From NCBI GenBank assembly GCA_039029355.1, contig JBCCGI010000151.1, forward strand, positions 1 to 12,998: a stretch of DNA of 12,998 nt, written 5' to 3'. The translations under genes and the position numbers were made by a program. The notes under the pieces are model-generated. The model saw only the letters and a list, made by a program, of their open reading frames with translations. It made no database searches and was not told where the DNA came from. Source of the stretch: JBCCGI01 sp039029355. Its GTDB lineage: Bacteria; Planctomycetota; UBA1135; GCA-002686595. Below, piece after piece: positions 1 to 7,070 of the stretch (position 1 is its first letter; every line of letters begins with the position of its first letter).

Positions 1-82
1 GCGCGACTCGTAGCTCCGCGGAACCGGCGAGCCGCCCGCGCTCCGGGTCCACGCCGGCCAGGAGCGCGGGCGGCCCGCGCAT
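1..82 (-). CDS. Possible start of an unidentified gene, cut by the window edge
   Basis: A minus-strand ATG at 82-80 opens a frame that stays open for 27 codons to the window edge. It begins MRGPPALLAGVDPERGR, and third positions are mostly G or C. It would start 13 bases after the stop of the preceding minus-strand gene, which suits co-transcription. There is no clear Shine-Dalgarno before the ATG, no signal peptide and no recognisable motif. A plus-strand frame is also open here, so the strand is not certain. This could equally be spacer. Confidence 0.25.
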   Translation of the reverse strand, partial: MRGPPALLAGVDPERGRLAGSAELRVA

Positions 83-95
83 CGAGCAGGGAGCT

Positions 96-1778
96 CTAGC
101 GGCCGTCGCTCGGCGGCGAGTAGTCGTCTTGCACGAAGTCCGGCAGGCAGACCAGCGGGACGGTCCAGCCGCCCTCGTCTTGGATGCCCTCGTCGTCGTC
201 CGAGATGTCGAGGTCGATATTGACCTGCTGCGACTCGTCGCCGCCGATCTCGGGGCTGACGAGGTACTCCCGCGCGTTGTTGGAGCTCGTGAAGGAGTGG
301 ATCGCCGCCGGACCCGAGTCGATGATGCGTCCGTTGCCGTTGAGCTGCACGAGTCGGAGCTCGACGTGGTGGATGAACTCGGTCGTGGTCGGGTCGTCGT
401 CCGAAGAGAAGTTGAAGGTGACGGTGTCGGGTAGCCGCTCGACGTCGTCGGAGTAGATCGCGTCGAGCTCGACGTCACTGCCCAGCACCTGACGCCAAAC
501 GACGATCAGCAGCCGGTCGAGGTTGGCGTCGCCGCCCGGGATGGTCACGTCGAGCGAGAGGTTGCCCAGGTCGGTGGGGTTCCAGGTGTAGAGGCCCCCG
601 GTGACGCTCGGGCAGTCCGAGAGCCCCTCGGGCCCCCCGTCCAGGCTCGTGTGTCGAACGGCGAGAGCGCGATCGCTCTCGATCGGATAGAAGATGTCGC
701 CGTCGCCATCGAGGTCCAGGTCGATCATGGTCGGGACCGCCTCGTTGTCACTCGCGTTCGCGCCTCCGGAGCCGTCGGAGGTCATGTCGAACAGCTCGCT
801 GACCCCGGGACCCCAGCTGAACGCCGGCTGGAGCGACCCGGCCGGCTTCTGGTTGTCGAGGAAGACCAGGTTGCGCTGGGTCTTCGTGCTGAAGAGGAGA
901 TCGTCGCGGCCGTCGCCCGCGAAGTCGCCGGCCACGCCCGCGATCAGATCCACCTGGCCAAAGGCCAGCTGGCTGTCCCAGGTCGTGCGGTCGAACGCAT
1001 AGAGGAAGTGGAGCGACTGCACCTTCGTCAGGAAGGCGATCCGGTCGTAGCTGAGGTCGTCCTGCTCGACGATCGTGATCGTGTCGGTTCCCGCGGCCGG
1101 CAGGTTCGGGTAGAGCGGCGTCCCGCCGGGCGTCAGGATGTGGAGCCCGTCGTTTGCGATCAGCGCGATCTCACGCTCGTTGTTGACGGTCTCGTCCCAC
1201 TCGAGCACCTCCAGGCGGTGGATCGGCGAGCCGTGGGGATACGTGCTCATGATCGGCGCCTGCAGGAAGTTGTACAGGTAGAGCACCGTCGAGTTGTTGG
1301 CGTGGATGCCGACGAGGTCGAGGTGATCGTTGTTGTCGATCTTCGCAACCCTGAGGTGGGTTGCGTTGGTCCACATCGGGCCGCCGAGCGTCGTGTGCGT
1401 CCACTGCGACTGCGCGAGGTCCAGCGACCACAGCTCGAGGTTCATCCGATCGCTGGAGATCAGGAAGGCGTCGTTTTGGTCCCAGCCGCCGTCAGGCACG
1501 GCGACGATGTCGGTTGCGGTCGTGTCGACCACCAGCGTGGCGTGGTAGTGCCCGGGAGTAGCCGAGTAGACGGGCGTGCCGTCGACGAGCGTGACGATGT
1601 CGGGACGCGCGTCGCCGAGCATGTCGAGCGCGATCGTACGGGTCATGGGACCCGTGGAGTCAATGATGAAGGGGTGCCCCAACTGCCTTAGTTTCCCCAG
1701 GCCGAGGGAGGCCTGTTGCCCGGAGACGAGGGACGGAAGGGCGAGGCATGTAGCGAGGATCAACGAACGGTGGGTCAT
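96..1778 (-). CDS. Secreted FG-GAP/VCBS-repeat-like beta-propeller protein
   Basis: This is an exported protein of 560 residues with no catalytic motif that I recognise. It begins with a signal peptide (MTHRSLILATCLALPSLVSG, then QQ). Repeated acidic motifs of FG-GAP/VCBS type follow: DMLGDARPDIV (about 52-62), DNNDHLDLVG (148-157), GDFAGDGRDDLLF (284-296) and DLDLDGDGDIF (353-363). In such families these bind calcium in the blades of an extracellular beta-propeller. After about residue 385 comes a separate domain, probably beta-rich, ending in a very acidic tail (DLDISDDDEG). The ATG at 1778-1776 is preferred over an in-frame TTG at 1787 because it puts the charged signal-peptide N terminus first. 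No clear Shine-Dalgarno is visible. It is probably a surface-exposed structural or binding protein. The fold call is fairly secure; the function is unknown. Confidence 0.75.
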   Translation of the reverse strand: MTHRSLILATCLALPSLVSGQQASLGLGKLRQLGHPFIIDSTGPMTRTIALDMLGDARPDIVTLVDGTPVYSATPGHYHATLVVDTTATDIVAVPDGGWDQNDAFLISSDRMNLELWSLDLAQSQWTHTTLGGPMWTNATHLRVAKIDNNDHLDLVGIHANNSTVLYLYNFLQAPIMSTYPHGSPIHRLEVLEWDETVNNEREIALIANDGLHILTPGGTPLYPNLPAAGTDTITIVEQDDLSYDRIAFLTKVQSLHFLYAFDRTTWDSQLAFGQVDLIAGVAGDFAGDGRDDLLFSTKTQRNLVFLDNQKPAGSLQPAFSWGPGVSELFDMTSDGSGGANASDNEAVPTMIDLDLDGDGDIFYPIESDRALAVRHTSLDGGPEGLSDCPSVTGGLYTWNPTDLGNLSLDVTIPGGDANLDRLLIVVWRQVLGSDVELDAIYSDDVERLPDTVTFNFSSDDDPTTTEFIHHVELRLVQLNGNGRIIDSGPAAIHSFTSSNNAREYLVSPEIGGDESQQVNIDLDISDDDEGIQDEGGWTVPLVCLPDFVQDDYSPPSDGR

Positions 1779-1820
1779 CTGCAGCAATGTCGAGTCGGAG
1801 GAGAGGGGCAGAGAAATCCC

Positions 1821-1826
1821 ATTTTA
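1821..1826 (-). promoter_or_regulatory. Candidate -10 element for the FG-GAP-like gene
   Basis: Read on the minus strand this is TAAAAT, a good match to a sigma-70 -10 box in otherwise GC-rich sequence. It lies 42 bases upstream of the ATG at 1778. No convincing -35 box sits 16-18 bases further upstream, so this is only a candidate. Confidence 0.25.
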
Positions 1827-1945
1827 GGGCCCCGACTCGCGCTCGTGCAGACGTGTTCCGAAGGGCTCTGCCAAGAAAAAGAAACCGGTCAAAGTGCAAA
1901 CAGATTGGACCTTCGGTGCAGCTAACCACCATAGCTCTGGGCGAC

Positions 1946-1986
1946 GGCCCCTCCCGCCGGTCCCGGAGGGACGGCCTTTTCGGCCG
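1946..1986 (+). terminator. Hairpin plus T-run in the leader of the CxxCH gene (possible attenuator)
   Basis: GGCC (1946-1949) and TCCC (1952-1955) can pair with GGGA (1968-1971) and GGCC (1973-1976). TTTT follows at 1977-1980, the layout of an intrinsic terminator on the plus strand. No plus-strand gene ends here; the next gene starts 47 bases downstream at 2028. CGGCC at 1972-1976 could instead pair with GGCCG at 1982-1986, a mutually exclusive hairpin that would hide the T-run in its loop. That is how a transcription attenuator could be built, but it may just be a terminator for an unannotated short RNA. Confidence 0.4.
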
Positions 1987-2027
1987 AAAGGGACAACCAC
2001 AGCCACCGCCCGCGGAGACAACGCCCA

Positions 2028-2312
2028 GTGCACTTCGGAACCACTCTCCTGCTCTCCCTGGTCTTCGCGGCGAGCGCCGTGCCCGTGCCTTGCCTCGGCG
2101 TTGAGCCTGGCACGGCTACGGAGTCGGCTCGGGAGACCGAACTCGAGCACGGGCGCGTAGCGTCGTGCACGGCCTGCCACATCGAAGCGCGGCAGGACTA
2201 CGGGTCGCATCCGCGGCCCGCTAGCGAGCACGCCCTACCGGCGCGGCGGCAGTCCGAGGACTCAGGCGCAGTGGGTGCCCGAGAGTCGCACACGCCGGGA
2301 GGGGCGTTGTAG
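2028..2312 (+). CDS. Small secreted protein with a single CxxCH (haem c-type) motif
   Basis: This is a 94-residue protein. The start is GTG at 2028, with GGAG at 2014-2017 as a somewhat distant ribosome binding site. Residues 1 to about 24 form a signal peptide (MHFGTTLLLSLVFAASA). One haem-attachment-type motif, CTACH, lies at residues 47-51. The remaining C-terminal half is polar, rich in Ala, Ser, Glu and Arg, and has no second CxxCH. Real coding is supported by the signal peptide, the G/C-biased third positions and an intrinsic terminator that begins in the stop codon. In known families CxxCH in an exported protein binds haem c, but 94 residues with one motif and no obvious distal Met or His ligand pattern is small for a cytochrome. 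It could instead bind another metal or be a decayed piece of a larger cytochrome. Its neighbours on both sides are minus-strand genes. Confidence 0.55.
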   Translation: MHFGTTLLLSLVFAASAVPVPCLGVEPGTATESARETELEHGRVASCTACHIEARQDYGSHPRPASEHALPARRQSEDSGAVGARESHTPGGAL

Positions 2313-2348
2313 GTGCGGGTCGACGGCAACGTCGACTCGCACCCTTTT
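2312..2348 (+). terminator. Strong intrinsic terminator of the CxxCH gene
   Basis: GGTGCGGGTCGACG (2312-2325) pairs with CGTCGACTCGCACC (2330-2343) over 14 positions, one of them a G-T wobble. The loop is GCAA, and TTTT follows at 2345-2348. The first base of the stem is the last base of the TAG stop codon. The T-run is on the plus-strand side only, but the hairpin also separates this gene from the converging minus-strand gene that ends at 2360. Confidence 0.85.
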
Positions 2349-2359
2349 CTCTCGCGGCG

Positions 2360-3982
2360 CTACTTCCAGTCGGCGTAGCGCACGTCGGTCTGGTTCGGCA
2401 CCAGACGTCCGATCTCCTCGCCGGCGCGCGTGGCGAGGTGGACGTCGGTGTAGCCCTGGGTCTTGAGGTACATGATGTACTCGCCGCTCGGGTCGACGAC
2501 CGGCAGCCAGTTGCGCCAACCGTCCTCTAGCAGCTCGCTCTCGGACGCGCCGTCGAGGCCGATCTCGACCAGCGGCCACGACACGAAGTCCGCCGCGACG
2601 TCCGTCTCGGGGTTCGTGTCCTTCGGGAAGCGCGTGAAGAGGGCCATCGACGTGGCGCCGCTCGGCTGGTGGTCGGACACGCCCAGCGTCGCGCTGAGCT
2701 GAATCACGTTGCTCCCGTCCGCGTTCATGACGGCGATGCGGCGCTCGTTCGAGGTCAGCCCGTCGCCGAAGGTGTCGGTCTTGAACAGGATGCGCCCATC
2801 GAGAAGGTAGCGCGGGTCGGCGTCGTCGTCTCCGTCCGGGGTCAGGTCGGCGAGCTCGAAGCCGTCGTCCTGCATCACGATGACCGAGAACGTACCGCCG
2901 CGCTCGGACTGGTAGGCGATCTCCATGTCGTCGGGCGACCAGGTCGGGTTGCGGTCCTCGAAGCCGTCGGTCGTCAGTGCCGTGACGCCGCCGGTCCCGT
3001 CCACGTTCGCGACGTAGATCTCGTAGGTCCCGGGTGATCCGGGGTTGTTCGTGCCGTGGAAGGCGACGCGCGTCAGGTCGTGGGAGAGCGAGACCGAGCC
3101 CTTCCAAAGGCCCGGCTCGTCGGTGATCTGCCAGGCCAGCCCCGTCAGCGGCTCGTACGCGTAGATCTCGCCGTTGTCGGTCTCGTGGTCGCTCAGGTAG
3201 ACGATCAGCCCAGGCAGGCCGGCCGGGATCTCGGAGTGGTCGTGGGGCTCCGCGGCGACCAGCGGGATGTCGTCCCACCCATCGGTCGACGAGCCCAGCC
3301 CGCCGATCCCGCTCACTCCGACCGCGTTGCCGGTGTCGAGCGCCGGCTGCGCGTGGTCGTAGATGACGACGTTGTAGCGGCTGCTCGTGGTCAGGTTACC
3401 GTCCTCGCCCGCGGGGTCGGCGGTGAAGGGGAAGAGGAGCTCGCAGGTATAGAGCTGCGTGCTGTCGTCGTACGCCAGCTTGCCCTGTCCGTTGCCGACC
3501 TGGTCGACACCGCCGGTCGACACCGCGAAGCCGTCGACGTAGTACGACGACGCCGACGCCGCGAAGACCTGGCGCAGGTCCTCGCCGGTGCTGAAGAGCC
3601 CGTCGCCGTCCACGTCGATCTGCAGCTCGATGCCGTCGAAGTCGAGCGGACCCGTGTCGGGGTCGTACACGTTGTCCTGGCTGACGTCGTCCCACTCGAA
3701 CGCGAAGTAGATGTCGCGGTCGTCGTTGGTCACCGCCCAGCGCAGCGTGGTCAGCTTCGCGGTGGCGGCTCCTTCGCCCAGGTCGTCCAGGAACTCCAGC
3801 GTGATCGACTGGGGGGCCGGCAGGTCGTCGAAGTTGACCTCGCCGTCGATCGGGAAGGCCTGGGAGAGCGGCACGGGGCCCGACGGACCGTCGAAGATGA
3901 TCCCGTCGCCGTCGCCGGTGCAGGACGTGCAGAGCGAGGCGGGGACCAGGAGCAGCACGGTGGCGGTGGGAAAGCTCTTCAT
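2360..3982 (-). CDS. Probable lipoprotein: CBM9-like beta-sandwich plus TolB-type PD40 propeller
   Basis: This is an exported protein of 540 residues. The N terminus is a signal peptide (MKSFPTATVLLLVPASLC), and Cys21 in CTSC is a possible lipidation site, though Cys at -3 makes the lipobox imperfect. Residues about 45-240 resemble the CBM9-like/DOMON-type beta-sandwich, with the pattern DGEVNFDDLP, then TNDDRDIYFAFEWDD (85-99). An EF-hand-like loop, DVDGDGLFSTGED, lies at 123-135. Residues about 256-540 are a beta-propeller of TolB/WD40-like PD40 repeats, seen in GEIYAYEPLTG, YEIYVANVDGTG and NPTWSPDDMEIAYQSERGG (345-363). CBM9-like modules often bind carbohydrate ends, and PD40 propellers are protein or ligand binding scaffolds. 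A surface carbohydrate-binding or sensing role is therefore an inference, supported by the nearby glycosidases and sugar transporter. No Shine-Dalgarno is evident. Confidence 0.75.
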   Translation of the reverse strand: MKSFPTATVLLLVPASLCTSCTGDGDGIIFDGPSGPVPLSQAFPIDGEVNFDDLPAPQSITLEFLDDLGEGAATAKLTTLRWAVTNDDRDIYFAFEWDDVSQDNVYDPDTGPLDFDGIELQIDVDGDGLFSTGEDLRQVFAASASSYYVDGFAVSTGGVDQVGNGQGKLAYDDSTQLYTCELLFPFTADPAGEDGNLTTSSRYNVVIYDHAQPALDTGNAVGVSGIGGLGSSTDGWDDIPLVAAEPHDHSEIPAGLPGLIVYLSDHETDNGEIYAYEPLTGLAWQITDEPGLWKGSVSLSHDLTRVAFHGTNNPGSPGTYEIYVANVDGTGGVTALTTDGFEDRNPTWSPDDMEIAYQSERGGTFSVIVMQDDGFELADLTPDGDDDADPRYLLDGRILFKTDTFGDGLTSNERRIAVMNADGSNVIQLSATLGVSDHQPSGATSMALFTRFPKDTNPETDVAADFVSWPLVEIGLDGASESELLEDGWRNWLPVVDPSGEYIMYLKTQGYTDVHLATRAGEEIGRLVPNQTDVRYADWK

Positions 3983-4111
3983 GGCGAGCTATTCGTCGGC
4001 GGTCCGCGGGCATCCCATGAGGACTAATACCGCCTTCCCGGGCCGGATCCGCCGGTTCACGGCCGCAGCCGGCTTGCTCCCGGGCCCCGGGGCCGCAGAA
4101 TCCGGCTCGCG

Positions 4112-5989
4112 ATGGAGCCCCAGTGCCGCCAGAGCCTCCGCTTCCGGCGCACCGCCGAGCGCGCCTGGGTGCGCTTCGAGCGGGCCGCCGTCGAGGCCGT
4201 GGTACGCGTCAACGGCGTCGAGGTCGGGCGCTCGCGGGGCGCCTGGAGCCCGTTCGAGGTCGAGGCGACGCCCTACCTCCGCGACGACAACGAGGTCCAG
4301 GTCGAGGCCCGCTGGGTCGACCATCCCACGAACGGTTTTCTGCCCCGGATCGGCGTCCGCTGGAGCGCGGTCCGCGGCCTGCGGGTGCTCGACCGGCCGA
4401 CCCCTGCGCCCGCGCCGCGGCCCTCGCGCGCCCGTGTCGACGGCGACCGGCTGCTCGTCGACGGCCGGCCGACCCGCGTGCGCGGCGTCCTCCACTGGGG
4501 CTACTACCCCGAGCTCGCCGACCCGTGGCCCGACGAAGCCGCGATGCGACGCGAGCTCGAGCTGCTGCGCGCGCGCGGCTTCAACCTGGTCAAGCTCTGC
4601 CTGTGGGTGCCGCCCCCGCGCTTCTACGAGCTGTGCGACGAGCTGGGCATGCTGGTGTGGCAGGAGTACCCCGTGTGGGACGCGCCCCTGGCCGGCGACG
4701 AGCTGGCGGAGGAGCTCGAGCGGCTGATCGCCTTGGACGCGGCGTACCCCTGCGTCGTGCTGCGCTCGCTGACCTGCGAGAACGACCGCGTCGACGCTGC
4801 GCTGGTGCGGCGGGTGGCGCGCTTCTGCCGGGACCGCGTGCGCGGCGCGCTCGTGCTCGGGAACTCCGGGTGGCTGTGCTCCGCGGGCGAGGGCGACTTC
4901 CATGACGAGCACGCGTACCTGCACAACCTGCAATGGCTGTACTACCCGCAGCGGATCGCCCCACGCCTCACCCGGCCGCTGATCCTGGGGGAGACCATGT
5001 GCTTCGACCGACCGGCCGACGTCGCCAGCGCGGCGGCGGCCTGCCGCAGGTGGCAAATCGAGACGCTGGCCCGCGAGCTGCCCCACGCGGGCTACGTGAT
5101 CACGGCCTTGCGCGACATCCCCGGGGCGCCGCTCGGCCTGCTGACCGAGCGCGGTGACGAGAAGGACCGACCTGAGGATTGGGATTGGCACCGCGAGCCC
5201 GCCCACGCGCCACGCCCGATTGCGCCGCCGTCGGCGCCCTGGATCGGTCCGCGCAAGGGCGAGTGGAAGTGCCGCGAGCACACCTTCTGGAGCCCGGTGG
5301 TGCGCGTCCTCGTCGCGGACCTGCCGCGCGAGCTGATCGAGCGCGAGGCGCTCTTCGAGCTGTTCACCGGCCGCGTGCTGACCCACGCCGAGGGAACGCG
5401 CGTGCTCGTCGAGCTCCTCGACTACCACGACCAGCCCGACGGTCCGGTCCGGCATCCGCTCGTGATCGAGCTCGAGTCCCAGGGCGAGCGCCGCGTGGTC
5501 TCGGCCTTCCGGACCGACACGCCCGCCGGCCGAGAGCTGGCCGCCGCCCTCGCGGAACGCCGTGGGCCGGCGCCCGAGGTCGGCCCGCTGGCCGGGGACG
5601 CCGTGGTCCTAGAGCGCTGGACGATGACGCCCGCCGGAGGCCGTCCGCGCGAGGTCCGCTGCGACACCCCGTTCGTGAACGGCGGGGCCAACGTGTTCGA
5701 GGGCGAGGCGACCTTCGAGGCGCGCTTCCACCACCCCGGCGGACGCACGGTGCTGGTCTGCGAGGGGGTGGGCGACTTCTTCGAGCTGCACCTCGACGAC
5801 CTCTGGATCGCCGAGGCCGGCCCGCGCACCGGGACCTGGGACGGGACCCGCGACCGGCCGCGGCAATACGGGCTGCAGCTCGACCCGGGCGAGCACGCGC
5901 TGCGCCTCCGCGTGCGCGACTGGCGCGGCGCCGGCGGGTTGGTCGGGCCGGTCTACTTCACCTCGGACCCCGACCAGCGCGTCTTCTAG
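4112..5989 (+). CDS. Glycoside hydrolase family 2-type protein, no signal peptide
   Basis: This protein of 625 residues resembles GH2 (beta-galactosidase, beta-mannosidase, beta-glucuronidase). Residues 1-65 match only the later part of the GH2 sugar-binding jelly-roll (RFERAAVEAVVRVNGVEVG, then PFEVEATPYL). The TIM barrel runs about 110-375, with the family signature RARGFNLVKLCLWVPPPRFY followed by CDELGMLVWQEYPVW. Glu223 in SLTCEND falls at the GH2 acid/base position. Glu294 in PLILGETM falls at the nucleophile position, 71 residues later, as expected. The Asn normally just before the acid/base is Cys222. A C-terminal beta-rich region covers about 390-625. There is no signal peptide, so it is probably cytoplasmic. 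The ATG at 4112 is the only start after an in-frame stop at 4025, so the short N terminus is genuine unless the gene is decayed. No Shine-Dalgarno is seen. Substrate is not predictable. Confidence 0.8.
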   Translation: MEPQCRQSLRFRRTAERAWVRFERAAVEAVVRVNGVEVGRSRGAWSPFEVEATPYLRDDNEVQVEARWVDHPTNGFLPRIGVRWSAVRGLRVLDRPTPAPAPRPSRARVDGDRLLVDGRPTRVRGVLHWGYYPELADPWPDEAAMRRELELLRARGFNLVKLCLWVPPPRFYELCDELGMLVWQEYPVWDAPLAGDELAEELERLIALDAAYPCVVLRSLTCENDRVDAALVRRVARFCRDRVRGALVLGNSGWLCSAGEGDFHDEHAYLHNLQWLYYPQRIAPRLTRPLILGETMCFDRPADVASAAAACRRWQIETLARELPHAGYVITALRDIPGAPLGLLTERGDEKDRPEDWDWHREPAHAPRPIAPPSAPWIGPRKGEWKCREHTFWSPVVRVLVADLPRELIEREALFELFTGRVLTHAEGTRVLVELLDYHDQPDGPVRHPLVIELESQGERRVVSAFRTDTPAGRELAAALAERRGPAPEVGPLAGDAVVLERWTMTPAGGRPREVRCDTPFVNGGANVFEGEATFEARFHHPGGRTVLVCEGVGDFFELHLDDLWIAEAGPRTGTWDGTRDRPRQYGLQLDPGEHALRLRVRDWRGAGGLVGPVYFTSDPDQRVF

Positions 5990-6564
5990 CCCAGCCCTAG
6001 GCCCTGCCGGATCGTCAGCAGGCCGGAGCGAATGCGCGTCTTGATCGTGCCCAGCGGAGCGCCGAGCTTGTCCGCGACCTCGGAGTGGCTCATGCCTTGG
6101 AAGAAGGCGAGCTCGATCGCCGTGCGCTGGCTGTCCGGAAGCCCGCGCACCGCGCGCCGGACCTGCGACGCGTCTTCCAGGTCCTCGGTGTTCTGCAGCG
6201 GCGTCGAGCCGGAGTCCGGCGGGAACAGGCCGCTCGCGAGCTCGTCGAGCGGCGTCAGGTCGCGCCGGCCGCCGCGCAGGCGATCGATGGCGCGGTTGCG
6301 CAGGATCGTGTTGAGCCAGGCGTTGACCGTGCCGCGCGCCGCGTTGTAGGTGTGCGCGCGCCGCCACACCTGCGTGAAGACCTCCGACACGACCTCCTCC
6401 GCGAGGTCCCAGGAGCCCAGCATCCGCATCCCGATCCGGTGCAGCCGGTCGTGGGTCAACCGGTGCAAGCCGTCAAGCGCGCCCTCGTGGCCGGTGGCGA
6501 TCAGCGTGACGAGCTCACGGAGGACGGGTTCGCGGGTTGCCGGGGGGAGCAGCGTGGAGACCAT
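5986..6564 (-). CDS. ECF-type RNA polymerase sigma factor
   Basis: This 192-residue sigma-70 family protein has the two-domain ECF layout. Region 2 (about 25-90) contains GSWDLAEEVVSEVFTQVWRR, then RGTVNAWLNTILRNRAIDRLR, which cover core binding and -10 recognition. Region 4 (about 130-190) contains LPDSQRTAIELAFFQGMSH and the helix-turn-helix LGAPLGTIKTRIRSGL, which recognises the -35 element. The ATG at 6564 is chosen over an in-frame upstream start at 6663: family homology begins just after it, the extra 33 residues are low-complexity, and an AGG lies five bases before it. No anti-sigma factor or zinc-finger partner gene adjoins it, so its control is not visible here. Its stop codon overlaps that of the converging GH2 gene. 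Targets might include the nearby sugar operon, which is inference. Confidence 0.9.
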   Translation of the reverse strand: MVSTLLPPATREPVLRELVTLIATGHEGALDGLHRLTHDRLHRIGMRMLGSWDLAEEVVSEVFTQVWRRAHTYNAARGTVNAWLNTILRNRAIDRLRGGRRDLTPLDELASGLFPPDSGSTPLQNTEDLEDASQVRRAVRGLPDSQRTAIELAFFQGMSHSEVADKLGAPLGTIKTRIRSGLLTIRQGLGLG

Positions 6565-6611
6565 GGGTACCTGGGCGGGTGGGGGTGGGGAGAGCTGGGG
6601 CCGCCGTTGGC

Positions 6612-6630
6612 GACCGCCCACCGAGCGGTC
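6612..6630. promoter_or_regulatory. Inverted repeat upstream of the ECF sigma gene
   Basis: GACCGC (6612-6617) and GCGGTC (6625-6630) form a perfect 6-bp inverted repeat with a 7-base spacer. It lies 48-66 bases upstream of the sigma factor ATG, a suitable place for an operator or a 5' leader hairpin. There is no direct evidence of function. Confidence 0.25.
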
Positions 6631-6787
6631 AATCCACGTATTCCGAACGACGGATCGGATCAATTTCGTGGCCCGGCTCCCCGGCGCACCGCACCAGCCG
6701 CCGCCCGCGCGTGCCGAAGCCCGGCTGGCAAAACGGCTTAGGGGCCACCGCCAGCCCCGCTAGGCCGCTGCGCGGGATAAAGCGGGA

Positions 6788-6797
6788 GTGAATTCAC
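6788..6797. repeat. 10-bp perfect palindrome
   Basis: GTGAATTCAC is a perfect palindrome in a locally less GC-rich patch of the non-coding region. It might be half of a larger operator, but no second copy was noticed. Confidence 0.2.
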
Positions 6798-6842
6798 GGA
6801 TCGAGCCCAAACCTTGGCGGCTTCGTGCGTAGTGGAGTGTGA

Positions 6843-6880
6843 ACCGAGGCCCGGAACCTCGGTCCGACAAGGGAATCGAC
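6843..6880 (+). promoter_or_regulatory. Hairpin containing a GGAACC...TCGA element, copy 1
   Basis: ACCGAGG (6843-6849) and CCTCGGT (6857-6863) form a 7-bp inverted repeat. It carries CCGGAACCTCGG (6851-6862). Sixteen bases after GGAACC comes ATCGAC (6875-6880). The same 12-mer and the same 16-base spacing to a TCGA occur just upstream of the GH63 gene. GGAAC followed by a 16-17 base spacer resembles ECF sigma promoters (established for several ECF groups). The assignment here is inference, and a chance match in GC-rich DNA is possible. Confidence 0.25.
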
Positions 6881-6904
6881 CCGGATGGGTTCCTGAGTCC
6901 GTTA

Positions 6905-6946
6905 GAGGCCCGCATTCCAGGGGGGGATGCGGGCCTCCTTTCTTTC
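6905..6946 (+). terminator. Intrinsic terminator 1 of a tandem pair
   Basis: GAGGCCCGCATTCC (6905-6918) pairs with GGGATGCGGGCCTC (6924-6937) over 14 positions, including one T-G wobble. The loop is AGGGG, and the tail is CTTTCTTTC. It is oriented on the plus strand and ends no recognisable gene. It therefore either ends a short RNA or acts as an attenuator upstream of the ABC operon. Confidence 0.7.
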
Positions 6947-7070
6947 CCGCCGGCCCCGGGCGGGATTCCCCTGCGCGGAGCCCGTTGGTTCGGGTCCGTA
7001 ACGCGGGAGGGGCGCTCAACCCGTCTCTGTGGTTCGTCCGCAGTCGGGTATGGCGTTTGTAGAGAGCGAG

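Noticed and set aside
651..1691. Plus-strand open frame antisense to the FG-GAP-like gene
   Set aside because: The minus strand has a signal peptide and repeated calcium motifs; the plus-strand product is low-complexity Val/Arg/Asp-rich.
1865..1985. Cyclic-di-GMP (GEMM) riboswitch before the CxxCH gene
   Set aside because: GCAAAC and the cytochrome-like context were suggestive, but the conserved CGCAAAGC-type core and tetraloop-receptor pattern are absent.
2175..2312. Additional haem motifs that would make the CxxCH protein a multihaem cytochrome
   Set aside because: No second Cys-x-x-Cys-His was seen in any plus-strand frame before the terminator.
3989..5455. Long minus-strand open frame antisense to the GH2 gene
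   Set aside because: Its translation is Arg/Ala/Val/Gln-rich without motifs, while the opposite strand has clear GH2 homology. In GC-rich DNA, long antisense frames are expected.
6565..6663. Longer N terminus for the ECF sigma factor from 6663
   Set aside because: The added 33 residues are low-complexity (PPPPAQ) with no sigma-factor similarity; the ATG at 6564 gives a standard ECF length.
6975..7010. tRNA-like GGTTCGGGTCC stretch
   Set aside because: It does not sit in a foldable cloverleaf: no acceptor stem, D-arm or anticodon arm can be placed around it.
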